64,000 bases of DNA from positions 1,596,001 to 1,660,000 of the forward strand of contig NZ_CP129236.1 of the NCBI RefSeq assembly GCF_030413615.1, in the 5' to 3' direction. This DNA comes from Planococcus shixiaomingii. Lineage in GTDB: Bacteria; Bacillota; Bacilli; Bacillales_A; Planococcaceae. Every line of letters begins with the position of its first letter. The first letter of the stretch is position 1. The position numbers and the translations under genes are program-made. This document shows, in pieces, positions 20,237-29,092 of this stretch. Under the pieces are notes generated by a model. That model ran no database searches, had not been told where the DNA came from, and saw nothing but the letters and a program-made list of their open reading frames with translations.

Positions 20237-20653
20237 ATGCGAACAATGGGTCTTGATGTAGGATCGAAAACGATCGGCGTTGCGATCAGTGACGCTTTTG
20301 GGTGGACTGCCCAAGGCGTCGAAACTGTCAAAATCAACGAAGCGATAGAAGACTACGGATTTGAACGCCTTGGTGAACTGATCAAACAATACGAAGTCAC
20401 TGAAGTGGTGGTCGGCTATCCGAAAAACATGAATAATACGATCGGCCCACGAGCTGAGGCATCAGAAAAATTTGCAGCTTTGCTAAAAGAAGCGTATGCT
20501 ATACCGGTAGTCTTATGGGATGAACGGCTTACAACGTCTGCTGCAGAGAAGATGTTGATCTCAGCGGACGTCAGTCGGAAAAACCGCAAAAAAGTGATCG
20601 ACAAGATGGCTGCGGCCATGATCTTGCAAGGCTATCTTGATTTTAAAAAATAA
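20237..20653 (+). CDS. ruvX: Holliday junction resolvase-like / pre-16S rRNA nuclease RuvX (YqgF)
   Basis: RNase H-fold nuclease: E. coli YqgF matures the 5' end of 16S rRNA, and the family was first proposed as a Holliday junction resolvase. The 138-residue protein carries the metal-binding motifs [16 protein letters not shown] at the N-terminus, [10 protein letters not shown] and the C-terminal [16 protein letters not shown] overlaps the intergenic 2 bases after ireB and is preceded by GAGGAATA. B. subtilis yrrK is syntenic. Confidence 0.95.
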   Translation: MRTMGLDVGSKTIGVAISDAFGWTAQGVETVKINEAIEDYGFERLGELIKQYEVTEVVVGYPKNMNNTIGPRAEASEKFAALLKEAYAIPVVLWDERLTTSAAEKMLISADVSRKNRKKVIDKMAAAMILQGYLDFKK

Positions 20654-20666
20654 TGAGGTGACGCAA

Positions 20667-20975
20667 ATGGAACACGGACAAGAACACATTACAGTCGTTG
20701 ATGAAAACGGCAACGAGCAGCTATTTGAAGTCTTATTCACATTCGACTCAGAAGAATTCGGAAAATCATATGTTTTGTATTTCCCGGTTGGCGCTGAAGA
20801 AGACGAAGAAGGCGAAATTGAAATTCATGCATCTTCCTTCACTGAAACTGCCGATGCAGATTCAGCAGTAGGCGGCGGAGAACTTAAGCCGGTTGAAACT
20901 GACGAAGAATGGGACATGATTGAAGAAATGCTGAACACGTTCCTTGACGAAGAAGAAGAAAACGAAGAAGTTTAA
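20667..20975 (+). CDS. DUF1292 family protein (YrzB)
   Basis: A 102-residue, strongly acidic protein of unknown function ([19 protein letters not shown], many Asp/Glu in the second half, ending EEEENEEV). Conserved in Bacilli immediately after ireB-ruvX. The start at 20667 follows TGAGGTG; the upstream in-frame TTG at 20637 would overlap ruvX and lacks a ribosome-binding site. No catalytic motif seen. Confidence 0.9.
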   Translation: MEHGQEHITVVDENGNEQLFEVLFTFDSEEFGKSYVLYFPVGAEEDEEGEIEIHASSFTETADADSAVGGGELKPVETDEEWDMIEEMLNTFLDEEEENEEV

Positions 20976-20990
20976 TCGACTGATCAGGAG

Positions 20991-21028
20991 AGGGGCGGAA
21001 TTGTATTTTAATTCCGTCTTTTTCTTTT
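20991..21028 (+). terminator. Intrinsic terminator of alaS-yrzB run
   Basis: GGCGGAATT / AATTCCGTC stem followed by TTTTTCTTTT, between yrzB and mltG. Confidence 0.85.
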
Positions 21029-21077
21029 GTGTAGTTTTCTTGTATACTTGAAGGTGAAAAGCTAAGGGGGAGAACCC

Positions 21078-22202
21078 GTGGAGAATCAGTCGAAAAAAGA
21101 GGTTATGTTGGAACGGATGAAAGAAAAGAAACAAGAAGTGAGGGTGGTCCGGCGCATTGTATTTGTCATTGCTCTCATCTTACTCCTAATTATCGGCATT
21201 GCTGGCTTCCGTGCCTATCATTTTGTTTCTGCAGCTTTAAAGCCGGTAGATCCGGATTCCGAGAAAGTCATTGACATCACCGTGCCGATCGGCTCAAATT
21301 TAGACAGCATTTCTGAATTGCTGGAAGAAAACGGTTTGGTGAAAGATGCGCGTGTTTATAAGTATTACGTGAAGTTCAACAACCAGGCGGAATTCCAAGC
21401 CGGGAATTACGGTCTCCAGCCGTCCATGACATTGGACGAAATTACAGAAAGCTTGAAAACCGGAAAAGTTTACCGTGAACCTTTGTTTACCATCACCTTC
21501 CCTGAAGGTCTGACAATCGAAGAAATTGCGGAACGCGTAATCGCCAAAAAAACCAAGTATACCGCTGAAGAGTTCCTTGCAAAAATGAAGGACAAAGAGT
21601 ACATCGAAGAATTGATGGCTGAACATCCTGAATTATTGAAAGAGGATATATTGGATGAAGATGTTCGGTATCCGCTCGAAGGCTATCTTTACCCTGCGAC
21701 CTATCCGTTTTACGAAGAAGATCCTTCGATGACGCTGATCGTGGAGCAAATGCTGGATGCTACTGAGTCGAATGTCATGCAGTATAAAGCGGTATTGGAC
21801 GACATGGAAAAATCGCCGCACTGGCTGCTGACTTTTGCTTCCCTGCTTGAAGAAGAAGCGACTGCCCAGTCAGATCGCCAAACAATTGCCAGCGTCTTTT
21901 ACAACCGCTTGGAAAAAGATATGCCGCTACAGACGGATCCGACTGTCATTTATGCAATGGGCGAACACAAAAAACGGTTGTTCAACAAAGACTATGAATT
22001 TGAACATCCGTATAGCACATACCAGAACAAAGGGCTGCCGCCAGGGCCAATCGCATCTCCAGGACTGGCGTCCATCCAAGCTGTTATCGACCCGGCTAAA
22101 ACCGATTATGAGTATTTCTTGGCTGACTCTACAGGCAAGAACCATTTCGCCAAAACCTACGAAGAACATTTGAAAAACAAAGAAAAGCATATCGGTAATT
22201 AA
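21078..22202 (+). CDS. mltG: Endolytic transglycosylase MltG (YceG family)
   Basis: Membrane-anchored lytic transglycosylase thought to cut nascent peptidoglycan strands and set glycan length. The 374-residue protein has one N-terminal transmembrane helix (about residues 25-46, IVFVIALILLLIIGIAGF), a LysM-like subdomain (DITVPIGSNLDSISELLEENG) and the YceG domain with the catalytic Glu in FASLLEEEA, QTDPTVIYAMG and the C-terminal GLPPGPIASPGLASI. GTG start preceded by AAGGGGG. Flanked by terminators on both sides, so it is probably its own transcription unit. Confidence 0.96.
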   Translation: MENQSKKEVMLERMKEKKQEVRVVRRIVFVIALILLLIIGIAGFRAYHFVSAALKPVDPDSEKVIDITVPIGSNLDSISELLEENGLVKDARVYKYYVKFNNQAEFQAGNYGLQPSMTLDEITESLKTGKVYREPLFTITFPEGLTIEEIAERVIAKKTKYTAEEFLAKMKDKEYIEELMAEHPELLKEDILDEDVRYPLEGYLYPATYPFYEEDPSMTLIVEQMLDATESNVMQYKAVLDDMEKSPHWLLTFASLLEEEATAQSDRQTIASVFYNRLEKDMPLQTDPTVIYAMGEHKKRLFNKDYEFEHPYSTYQNKGLPPGPIASPGLASIQAVIDPAKTDYEYFLADSTGKNHFAKTYEEHLKNKEKHIGN

Positions 22203-22206
22203 ACCA

Positions 22207-22248
22207 CCGAGAGAAGGAAGCGGCGACGCTTTCCTTCTTCTTTTTACA
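22207..22248 (+). terminator. Intrinsic terminator of mltG
   Basis: GAGAAGGAAGCG / CGCTTTCCTTCTTC stem with GCGA loop, then T-run, 5 bases after the stop. Confidence 0.9.
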
Positions 22249-22263
22249 TATCCTTCTCTTTTG

Positions 22264-22272
22264 TGTTATGAT
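22264..22272 (+). promoter_or_regulatory. Probable trmR promoter (extended -10)
   Basis: TGT-TATGAT about 40 bases ahead of the trmR start; -35 not clear. Confidence 0.4.
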
Positions 22273-22311
22273 GGGGTGTAATTTTTGTAGTGGTGAAAAG
22301 GAGCATTTTGC

Positions 22312-22926
22312 ATGACGAATGAACACGTAGCTGCAACACTGCAGTCGATTAAAACCTATGCCGAACAGCATCATGTCCCGATCATGGAAGATCAGGGCAT
22401 TGAATTTCTTCTGCAACTATTGCGGGACCAAAAGCCGGCAACTCTATTGGAAATTGGTTCCGCCATTGGTTTTTCTGCGATAAAAGCGGCAGAAGCGTTG
22501 CCGGATTGCCAAATAGATACGATTGAACGGGATGATGAACGGTACGATAAGGCAGTAGAATTTATTGGAAAAGCGGGTCTCAAACAGCAAATCCGGATTT
22601 TTCACGCCGATGCACTCGAGTTTAATGTCGATGAATTGAATCATTCCTATGATGCAATTTTTATCGATGCCGCAAAAGGCCAATACGACCGCTTTTTTGA
22701 AAAATATGGCCCGTTGCTGGCTGTTGGCGGTATTTTATACTGTGACAATATGAAAATGCACGGAATGGCGGAGCAAGACCTGACAGAAGTGCCAAGACGG
22801 AAACGGACGATGATCCGCAACATTAAGCAATTCAAAGAAAAAATGATGGGCCATCCCGACTTTGACACAGAGCTATTAGAGGCTGGCGATGGCATTATGG
22901 TGTGCAAAAAGAAAAACATAGTATAA
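22312..22926 (+). CDS. trmR: tRNA 5-hydroxyuridine methyltransferase TrmR (YrrM family O-methyltransferase)
   Basis: SAM-dependent O-methyltransferase; B. subtilis YrrM/TrmR methylates ho5U34 to mo5U34 in tRNA. The 204-residue protein has the class I SAM motifs LLEIGSAIGFSAIKAA (about residues 43-58), DTIERD and the catechol-OMT-like metal site IFIDAAKGQYDRFF and YCDNMKMHG. In B. subtilis the hydroxylase genes yrrN/yrrO (trhP1/2), which make the substrate ho5U, follow at once; here the next gene is udk and the gap holds only a repeat remnant. The substrate must then come from an enzyme outside the window. ATG after AAAAGGAG. Confidence 0.92.
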   Translation: MTNEHVAATLQSIKTYAEQHHVPIMEDQGIEFLLQLLRDQKPATLLEIGSAIGFSAIKAAEALPDCQIDTIERDDERYDKAVEFIGKAGLKQQIRIFHADALEFNVDELNHSYDAIFIDAAKGQYDRFFEKYGPLLAVGGILYCDNMKMHGMAEQDLTEVPRRKRTMIRNIKQFKEKMMGHPDFDTELLEAGDGIMVCKKKNIV

Positions 22927-22954
22927 GATGAACTGATTGTTATTTTATCGGTGA

Positions 22955-23062
22955 ACTCGCTCCTGGCGGACGCTTTGCAGCGAAACGATGAAAGAGCAGT
23001 AGTTTTCGCCGCCTTCCGCTTTTTCTTCTAATATCCTTAAGAAGTCTAAGGAAGATGCTACA
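22955..23062. repeat. Shortened copy of a dispersed intergenic repeat (family B)
   Basis: Holds CGGACGCTTT and GCCGCCTTCCGCT-TTTCTTCTAA, which match the two ends of 46170-46275 (CGGACGCTTTCCGCGGG ... GCCGCCTTCCGCTCTTTCTTCTAAG) with the middle replaced or lost. It fills most of the gap between trmR and udk. Confidence 0.7.
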
Positions 23063-23118
23063 AAACTGAAGTTCATGTTATATAGTCAAAATAAAGCAGC
23101 GTGCAAGGAGCTAGGGAA

Positions 23119-23742
23119 ATGTCTAAAAATCGTCCTGTAGTAATCGGAATAGCAGGTGGCTCGGGTTCAGGGAAAACGAGTGTCACAAATTCCATTTATG
23201 AAGTGTTTAAAGAAAACTCGGTAGTAGTCATCGAACAGGATTATTACTATAAAGACCAGAGCGATCTGGCTTTTGAAGAACGTTTGAAAACCAACTACGA
23301 TCATCCATTGGCATTTGATACAGATTTGCTGATTGAGCATATCAACACGTTGTTGGAACGGAAACCGATCCAAAAACCGGTCTATAATTACGCGATCCAT
23401 ACACGCTCGGAAGAAACGGTGCTGATCGAACCAAAAGACGTCATCATCCTTGAAGGGATCTTGGTGCTTGAAGATGTGCGCCTTCGTGAATTGATGGACA
23501 TTAAGCTGTTTGTCGACACCGATGCTGACTTACGCATTATCCGCCGATTGCTTCGCGACATCAATGAGCGCGGCCGGACCATCGATTCAGTCATTGACCA
23601 ATATTTGAAAGTCGTCCGTCCGATGCACAACCAATTCATCGAACCGACAAAACGCTATGCGGATGTTATCATCCCGGAAGGCGGCCAAAATGAGGTCGCA
23701 ATCGACCTAATGGTTACAAAAATTAAAACAATTCTTGAATAG
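23119..23742 (+). CDS. udk: Uridine kinase
   Basis: Phosphorylates uridine and cytidine with GTP/ATP in pyrimidine salvage. The 207-residue protein has Walker [13 protein letters not shown] (about residues 10-21), [12 protein letters not shown], the lid region and [19 protein letters not shown], typical of Udk. The ATG at 23119 fits after AAGGAG; the GTG at 23101 lies before the ribosome-binding site. The gene order trmR-udk-greA is kept from B. subtilis apart from the missing yrrN/yrrO. A stretch with a TATATAG box at about 23078 may serve as promoter but no -35 stands out. Confidence 0.97.
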   Translation: MSKNRPVVIGIAGGSGSGKTSVTNSIYEVFKENSVVVIEQDYYYKDQSDLAFEERLKTNYDHPLAFDTDLLIEHINTLLERKPIQKPVYNYAIHTRSEETVLIEPKDVIILEGILVLEDVRLRELMDIKLFVDTDADLRIIRRLLRDINERGRTIDSVIDQYLKVVRPMHNQFIEPTKRYADVIIPEGGQNEVAIDLMVTKIKTILE

Positions 23743-23823
23743 AATGGGTTATTATAATATGATGATACGAGACTGACGGATAATTCTAATTATCTAGAGT
23801 CAGCAGTTGAAGGAGTGGGGAAA

Positions 23824-24300
23824 ATGGCAAACGAAAAACAATTTCCAATGACAGCTGCAGGAAAGCAGAAATTGGAAGATGAACTGGACTTCTTAAAAAC
23901 TGTAAAACGTAAAGAAGTCGTTGAACGCATTAAAGTTGCTCGCAGTTTCGGGGATTTATCCGAGAACTCTGAGTATGATTCCGCTAAAGAAGATCAGGCA
24001 TTTGTAGAAGGGCGCATCGCTCAATTAGAATCGATGGTCCGCAATGCCGTAATCATAAATGAGGATGAAACCAATAAAGACATCGTTCGTTTAGGTACGA
24101 CTGTAACATTTGTAGAGATTCCTAGCGGTGATGAAGAATCCTACACAATCGTCGGTTCTGCTGAAGCGGATCCTCTTGAAGGACGTATTTCAAACGATTC
24201 GCCAATTGCCAAAAGCATGATTGGCCGCTCAATCGGAGAAAACGTCAAGGTGTTGACACCGGGCGGAGAAATGGAAATCAAGATCGTTTCAATCTCCTAA
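23824..24300 (+). CDS. greA: Transcription elongation factor GreA
   Basis: Binds the RNA polymerase secondary channel and promotes cleavage of backtracked RNA. The 158-residue protein has an N-terminal coiled coil with the acidic tip [17 protein letters not shown] (about residues 40-57) and the C-terminal FKBP-like domain ([18 protein letters not shown]). ATG at 23824 follows AAGGAGTGGGG. A terminator lies directly behind, and the penicillin-binding-protein gene (pbpI/yrrR) found after greA in B. subtilis is absent here. Confidence 0.98.
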   Translation: MANEKQFPMTAAGKQKLEDELDFLKTVKRKEVVERIKVARSFGDLSENSEYDSAKEDQAFVEGRIAQLESMVRNAVIINEDETNKDIVRLGTTVTFVEIPSGDEESYTIVGSAEADPLEGRISNDSPIAKSMIGRSIGENVKVLTPGGEMEIKIVSIS

Positions 24301-24302
24301 TC

Positions 24303-24342
24303 CGGATGGCCATTCTTTTTTAAGAATGGCTATTTTTATTAA
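24303..24342 (+). terminator. Intrinsic terminator of greA
   Basis: GCCATTCTT / AAGAATGGC stem with TTTT loop, followed by TATTTTTATT. Confidence 0.88.
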
Positions 24343-24432
24343 ATTGACTAGAAAATGAAACATTCCTTGTGCCAAAACGTCAAATTTGTTACAGGATATT
24401 ATGGTAAAATAATTTGAAGAGGAGGCAATAGA

Positions 24433-25155
24433 ATGTCAACTAATGATCCACAACGTTACCCTTCTCGTTTGAAAAAGAAGAAAAACCGATCAAACTCAAT
24501 TTTGAACGGGATGATCGGATTGGTTTTTGCATTGATCGTTATAACTGGTGCGTTTATTTTTCTTGGAGATGACAATGAGAAAGCGCAAGAGCTGGAAACA
24601 GTGCAGATAACTACGGACTCTGATGAACAAGCGAGCGAAACGGATAACGGCAACGAAGAAACAAACGATGCAGATAAGGCAGAGCAGTCCGAAGATGCTT
24701 CAGGAAAAGCTGAAGACGAGGAAAAAGCCGCTGAAGACAAGGAAAAAGAAGCAGATGAAGAAAAAGATAAAGAAAAAGATGAAGAAGGAACCGTGACGGT
24801 TGGCGGGACCATCACCCGTGCAGAATCGAAAGATCCGATCGTTGAAGAAACGGTCATCAATACGAGCTGGGAGCCTGTTAAAACAACTCAAAAAGGCGAA
24901 CACGTTTCTGTTTATGATAAAGGTTCAGTAGACTGGAAAGAAAAAGTAAAAGCAATCACTTATGCTACCGGCCTAAAAGAAGACAATATGTATATTATGA
25001 GGCTTCAAAATGGAGGCGGACCCCAAAAATCAGTTGGGGTGGTCCAGTCGAAAGACCAAAAAGAAAAATATCGAGTCCATTTGGAATGGATTGACGGCGA
25101 AGGATGGAAACCTGTCAAAATGGATATTTTGAAAACGCTGGAAGGCGCCTATTAA
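24433..25155 (+). CDS. DUF1510 membrane protein (YrrS-like)
   Basis: A 240-residue protein of unknown function: short basic N-terminus (PSRLKKKKNRSNS), one transmembrane helix (about residues 28-47), then an extremely charged low-complexity linker rich in Glu, Asp and Lys (about 55-120), and a globular extracytoplasmic DUF1510 domain (TSWEPVKTTQKGEHVSVYDKG to the C-terminus). B. subtilis YrrS lies in the same place after greA and pbpI and has been linked to cell-wall/division genes by context only. ATG after GAGGAGGCAATAG. The terminator overlaps the stop codon. Confidence 0.9.
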   Translation: MSTNDPQRYPSRLKKKKNRSNSILNGMIGLVFALIVITGAFIFLGDDNEKAQELETVQITTDSDEQASETDNGNEETNDADKAEQSEDASGKAEDEEKAAEDKEKEADEEKDKEKDEEGTVTVGGTITRAESKDPIVEETVINTSWEPVKTTQKGEHVSVYDKGSVDWKEKVKAITYATGLKEDNMYIMRLQNGGGPQKSVGVVQSKDQKEKYRVHLEWIDGEGWKPVKMDILKTLEGAY

Positions 25156-25176
25156 CAACGGGCGCTTTTTTTTACG
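25140..25176 (+). terminator. Intrinsic terminator overlapping the yrrS stop
   Basis: GGCGCC-TATTAACAACG-GGCGC stem with eight T; the TAA stop lies in the loop. Confidence 0.75.
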
Positions 25177-25207
25177 GAAAGCCAACTAAAGAGAGGAAGA
25201 TGGAACA

Positions 25208-25912
25208 ATGAAAATCGGAGTAATCGGTGCAATGGAAGAAGAAGTGGAATTGTTAAGAGCAGGTCTTGAGAACGCTGAAACAAAGGTAATCGCCAATTGC
25301 GAATTTACTTCAGGTACATATAAAGGGCAGGAAGTTGTCTTGTTGAAGAGTGGAATCGGTAAAGTCAACGCCGCGTTGTCTACCACGCTTCTGCTGCATC
25401 ATTTTAATCCGGATGTGGTCATCAACACTGGATCTGCAGGCGGCTTTGATGCCAACCTGGAAGTTGGCGCTATCGTCATTTCGGATGAAGTCCGCTACCA
25501 CGATGTGGATGTGACGATTTTTGGCTATGAAATGGGGCAGGTGCCTCAAATGCCGGCAGCTTTCCGCTCTGATCAAAAACTGATTGATTTAGCAGTGGAA
25601 GCAGTGGAAGAAATCGGGGAACACCCGTATGCCGTAGGTTTGATTGCGACAAGCGATTCGTTTATGAATGATCCGGAACGGGTAACAAAAGTACGTGAAT
25701 ATTTCCCGTCGATGAAAGCGTCGGAAATGGAAGCTGCAGCTGTTGCGCAAGTATGCCATCAATTCAGCGTGCCTTTTGTTGTAATCCGCGCCTTATCTGA
25801 TATTGCTGGTAAAGAATCTAATGTATCATTTGAGGAATTTTTGCCGGTTGCCGCCAAACACTCTACCGAAATTGTCCATAATGTAATTGAACGCCTTTCT
25901 ATGCAGGCCTAA
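25208..25912 (+). CDS. mtnN: 5'-methylthioadenosine/S-adenosylhomocysteine nucleosidase
   Basis: Hydrolyses MTA and SAH to adenine plus the thioribose, recycling SAM by-products and giving the AI-2 precursor. The 234-residue protein has [31 protein letters not shown], the catalytic [11 protein letters not shown] (Glu of the MExE-type motif, about residue 172) and [12 protein letters not shown] (Asp general acid). In B. subtilis it sits in an operon with yrrT and mccAB for methionine-to-cysteine conversion; those genes are not here, and a terminator and phospholipid genes follow. ATG after AGAGGAAGATGG. Confidence 0.97.
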   Translation: MKIGVIGAMEEEVELLRAGLENAETKVIANCEFTSGTYKGQEVVLLKSGIGKVNAALSTTLLLHHFNPDVVINTGSAGGFDANLEVGAIVISDEVRYHDVDVTIFGYEMGQVPQMPAAFRSDQKLIDLAVEAVEEIGEHPYAVGLIATSDSFMNDPERVTKVREYFPSMKASEMEAAAVAQVCHQFSVPFVVIRALSDIAGKESNVSFEEFLPVAAKHSTEIVHNVIERLSMQA

Positions 25913-25977
25913 ATTCTATAAGTGAACTTGCTTGTTAGTTCATCTTATATTGTTGAACTTCAACCTCGAGTAGGCAT

Positions 25978-26017
25978 GAAAAAAGCTGCGGGCGTGTAAT
26001 ACGCCTGCAGCTTTTTA
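25978..26017. terminator. Bidirectional terminator between mtnN and pssA
   Basis: Stem AAAAAGCTGC-GGGCG / CGCC-TGCAGCTTTTT with A/T runs on both sides; it overlaps the pssA stop codon on the minus strand. Confidence 0.9.
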
Positions 26018-26554
26018 AACTTTTTTTAGAGTAAAAGTGCTTACCATCAATAGTGAACAGATAATGAAAAGAAACATGTAAAAGACGGGCGGGAATATGG
26101 ATAGCCCGAAAAACGATAAAGTGACGACAGTTCCGGCAGCAGTAATGGGCAACCCAGTGAAATACCCGTTCGATTCGGAAATATTGAAACGAGCGAGACG
26201 GAAAGCTCCACTTGCTATGTAAAATACGGTAAAAACCATTCCAGTTATGCCGAAATCCCTTAAAACCAGCTCGTAAATCAGAATGGCTGGCGCTACGCCG
26301 AAAGAAATGATATCGCTCATCGAATCCAGCTGTTTGCCGAGTTCCGACTCCTGATTGAACTTCCTTGCGACAATTCCATCGAAGCGGTCAAGAAAAGCTG
26401 CAATAAAAATGAAGAGCACACTAAAGCTAAAAGATCCGTTTAACGCAGCCATTAGAGAGGCGCCGCCAAAACCCATGTTACCGATAGTCAGGATATTGGC
26501 AGATTGGGACCTAATTTTTTTTATTGTGTGATCCATTCGTTCTATAAATAACAA
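26015..26554 (-). CDS. pssA: CDP-diacylglycerol--serine O-phosphatidyltransferase
   Basis: Integral membrane enzyme making phosphatidylserine from CDP-DAG and serine. The CDP-alcohol phosphatidyltransferase motif DGIVAR-x8-G-x3-D-x3-D is complete (DRFDGIVARKF, GKQLDSMSD). About six hydrophobic segments follow. The start is uncertain: TTG at 26554 after AAGGGG is chosen (179 residues); a TTG at 26578 and an ATG at 26536 are in the same frame. psd lies divergently 70-90 bases away, so the two steps to phosphatidylethanolamine are encoded together, unlike the pssA-ybfM-psd operon of B. subtilis. Confidence 0.92.
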   Translation of the reverse strand: MLFIERMDHTIKKIRSQSANILTIGNMGFGGASLMAALNGSFSFSVLFIFIAAFLDRFDGIVARKFNQESELGKQLDSMSDIISFGVAPAILIYELVLRDFGITGMVFTVFYIASGAFRLARFNISESNGYFTGLPITAAGTVVTLSFFGLSIFPPVFYMFLFIICSLLMVSTFTLKKV

Positions 26555-26647
26555 CTGGAAAACACCCCTTTTTGTCAACTTATTCTGTTCATTATACTGT
26601 GTAACCTGAAAAAATGGTAGACTAATTTAAGCAATGGAGGTGTCTGT

Positions 26648-27421
26648 GTGAAGAAAAAGTTTTATCAGAGAACAATTGAGCTGACAAATGGACCGATAAC
26701 TTCGAAAATGATTCGCCAGTTCGCGCGGTCCAGCACCAGCCGTTGGATGATTCCAAACTATATTAAGACATACAAAATTCCAGTGGACGATGTCGAAAAT
26801 TCATTGTCTTCTTTTCCTTCTCTTCACGATTTTTTTATTCGCAAACTTAAAGAAGCAAGCCGGCCATTAGCCCCGGTTCCGATTGTTTCCCCGGTAGACG
26901 GAAAGATAGAGGTCGCGGGGGATTTGCACGAAAGCATTCGTTTTCTCGTGAAAAACCAGCATTATTCGCTGACCGACCTGTTAGGTGATCGTGCCTTATC
27001 CGACACATACAAAAATGGGAAATATATCGTGCTTTATTTATCGCCAGCCGATTATCACCGGATTCATAGCCCGGCAGATGGAAAAGTGATTAAGCAGTTT
27101 GTGCTTGGCAAAAAATCGTATCCCGTCAATCAAGCTGGTTTGATGTACGGGAAATCTCCGCTCAGCAGCAACTATCGGTTGATTTCTGAACTGGAAACGG
27201 AATTCGGCCGCATGTTAGTCGTTAAAGTTGGAGCGATGTTCATCAATTCAATTGAGATGACTAACTCGAAAAAGATTTGGAAAAAGGGCGAGGAAATAGG
27301 TTATTTCAGTTTTGGTTCGACGGTTGTGCTGTTCTTTGAAGAGAATGCAATCGCTTTTAATGAAAAAGTAGGCAATGGCAGTGCAATCAAGGTGGGAGAA
27401 GCCCTGGGAAATATGGTATAA
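26648..27421 (+). CDS. psd: Phosphatidylserine decarboxylase proenzyme
   Basis: Decarboxylates phosphatidylserine to phosphatidylethanolamine at the membrane. The 257-residue proenzyme carries SPVDGKIE, the ADYHRIHSP metal/active-site motif and the self-cleavage site GYFSFGSTVVLFF near the C-terminus, where the Ser of GST becomes the pyruvoyl group. GTG start at 26648 after GGAGGTG. Divergent from pssA, 39 bases ahead of yqeG. A TATAAT overlapping its stop codon is probably chance. Confidence 0.95.
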   Translation: MKKKFYQRTIELTNGPITSKMIRQFARSSTSRWMIPNYIKTYKIPVDDVENSLSSFPSLHDFFIRKLKEASRPLAPVPIVSPVDGKIEVAGDLHESIRFLVKNQHYSLTDLLGDRALSDTYKNGKYIVLYLSPADYHRIHSPADGKVIKQFVLGKKSYPVNQAGLMYGKSPLSSNYRLISELETEFGRMLVVKVGAMFINSIEMTNSKKIWKKGEEIGYFSFGSTVVLFFEENAIAFNEKVGNGSAIKVGEALGNMV

Positions 27422-27460
27422 TCTATAGAATCAAGTTCGAAAAAACGGGAGTGGTTGGCA

Positions 27461-27982
27461 ATGTACAAAAATTTTATACCAAGCCAGTTCGTTAAAAAAG
27501 TATCTGATATTAAACCAGAACAGTTACTGGAGAAAAATATCAAAGGCATTATTACGGATCTGGACAATACGCTCGTGGAATGGGACCGGCCAGATGCCAC
27601 TCCTTTATTGATCGAGTGGTTGAAGTCGATGAAAGACGCCGGAATTCAAGTGGTTATCGTATCGAACAACAGTGAAATGCGGGTCAAATCGTTTGCCGAT
27701 CCACTGGAAATTCCTTTTATCTACCAAGCTCGAAAACCGATGGGCCGGGCTTTCCGGAAGGCGCTTAAGATCATGGAAGTGAAAAGGGAAAATGTAGTGG
27801 TCATCGGTGACCAAATGCTGACGGATATATTCGGCGGCAATCTGAATAAACTGCATACGATACTGGTATTGCCTGTTGCAAAAAGCGATGGCTTTTTCAC
27901 GCGCATCAATCGGGTAGTCGAACGCAGAATTATGAAACGGTTAAAAGAAAAAGGGCAATTAATGTGGGAGGAAGAAAATTGA
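27461..27982 (+). CDS. YqeG family HAD-IIIA phosphatase
   Basis: A 173-residue HAD-superfamily hydrolase with DxDNT motif I (ITDLDNTLVEW), motif II Ser/Asn region (VVIVSNNSEMR) and motif IV VVIGDQMLTDI. The family is related to phosphatidylglycerophosphate phosphatases, and a phospholipid substrate would fit the psd gene just upstream, but substrate is not established. First gene of a tight operon with yqeH, aroE, yhbY, nadD, yqeK, rsfS and yqeM; its TGA overlaps the yqeH start. ATG at 27461 after CGGGAGTGG. Confidence 0.93.
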   Translation: MYKNFIPSQFVKKVSDIKPEQLLEKNIKGIITDLDNTLVEWDRPDATPLLIEWLKSMKDAGIQVVIVSNNSEMRVKSFADPLEIPFIYQARKPMGRAFRKALKIMEVKRENVVVIGDQMLTDIFGGNLNKLHTILVLPVAKSDGFFTRINRVVERRIMKRLKEKGQLMWEEEN

Positions 27983-29082
27983 ACGAAATACCAACATGCA
28001 TCGGATGCGGAGCGCAAATCCAAACGGATCGGCCTGGAGAATTAGGTTACGCACCCCAATCCTCATTAAATAAAGAAGAAATTATTTGCCAGCGTTGCTT
28101 TAGATTAAAAAATTACAATGAACTTCAACCCGTATCGCTTACCGATGATGATTTTCTGCGGATTTTAAACGGTCTTGGCGAACGCAAGGGCTTGATCGTT
28201 AAAATCGTTGATATCTTTGATTTCAACGGAAGCTGGCTTCCAGGGCTTCACCGATTTGTCGGCGGAAATGATATTTTGCTGATCGGCAATAAAGCAGACT
28301 TGTTGCCAAAATCTGTAAAACAGAACAAGCTGATCAACTGGATGAAGCAAGAAGCAAAAAAACTGGGCTTGAAGCCGGTTGACGTGCTGCTGGTCAGCGC
28401 GCATAAAGGAACAGGAGTTGCCGAAGCGATGGAAGCGATTGAGCATTATCGCAAAGGCGAAGATGTTTATGTCGTCGGCTGTACAAATGTCGGGAAATCG
28501 ACGTTAATCAACCGAATCATCAAGCAAGCCACTGGTCAATCGGATATTATCACAACTTCCCATTTTCCAGGAACAACTCTAGACATGATCGAAATTCCGC
28601 TGGATGATGAGCGTTCACTTTACGATACTCCTGGTATTATTAACCATCATCAATTAGCGCATCATCTGCATACTTCCGATTTGAAAATGATCATGCCGAA
28701 AAAAGAAATAAAACCGCGAGTATTCCAATTGAATGCGGAACAAACTTTATTCATCGGCGGCTTAGCTCGCTTTGATTTTATTCAAGGAGACCGGTCCTCG
28801 TTTACGGTTCACATTGCCAACGACCTGACCATTCACCGCACCAAACTGGAAAATGCGGACGCTCTTTACGAGCAGCATTTTGGCGACATGCTGGCTCCGC
28901 CTTCTGCTGAATTCAAGGAAGACTATCCAGAACTAGTGCGCCACGAATTCCGGGTAAAAGACAGCAAGACTGATATCGTCTTTTCAGGCCTTGGCTGGAT
29001 TACGGTCCAGCATCCGAACGTTGTTATTGCGGCCCATGCCCCTAAAGGCGTAGAAGTGTTTTTAAGACCGTCACTTATCTAG
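27979..29082 (+). CDS. yqeH: Ribosome-assembly GTPase YqeH
   Basis: Circularly permuted GTPase needed for 30S subunit biogenesis. The 367-residue protein begins with a zinc-finger-like CIGC ... CQRC module (about residues 7-40), followed by G motifs in permuted order: NKAD (G4), SAHKG (G5), GCTNVGKST (G1), GTTLD (G2) and DTPG (G3), then a C-terminal domain ending APKGVEVFLRPSLI. Start chosen is TTG at 27979, overlapping the yqeG stop and 5 bases behind GGAGGAAG; a GTG at 27964 lies before this site. Length equals B. subtilis YqeH. Confidence 0.96.
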   Translation: MNEIPTCIGCGAQIQTDRPGELGYAPQSSLNKEEIICQRCFRLKNYNELQPVSLTDDDFLRILNGLGERKGLIVKIVDIFDFNGSWLPGLHRFVGGNDILLIGNKADLLPKSVKQNKLINWMKQEAKKLGLKPVDVLLVSAHKGTGVAEAMEAIEHYRKGEDVYVVGCTNVGKSTLINRIIKQATGQSDIITTSHFPGTTLDMIEIPLDDERSLYDTPGIINHHQLAHHLHTSDLKMIMPKKEIKPRVFQLNAEQTLFIGGLARFDFIQGDRSSFTVHIANDLTIHRTKLENADALYEQHFGDMLAPPSAEFKEDYPELVRHEFRVKDSKTDIVFSGLGWITVQHPNVVIAAHAPKGVEVFLRPSLI

Positions 29083-29092
29083 GAGGGGTCAG

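Noticed and set aside
27416..27421. TATAAT at the psd stop codon as promoter of the yqeG operon
   Set aside because: No acceptable -35 at 16-18 bases; may be chance. The true operon promoter was not found.
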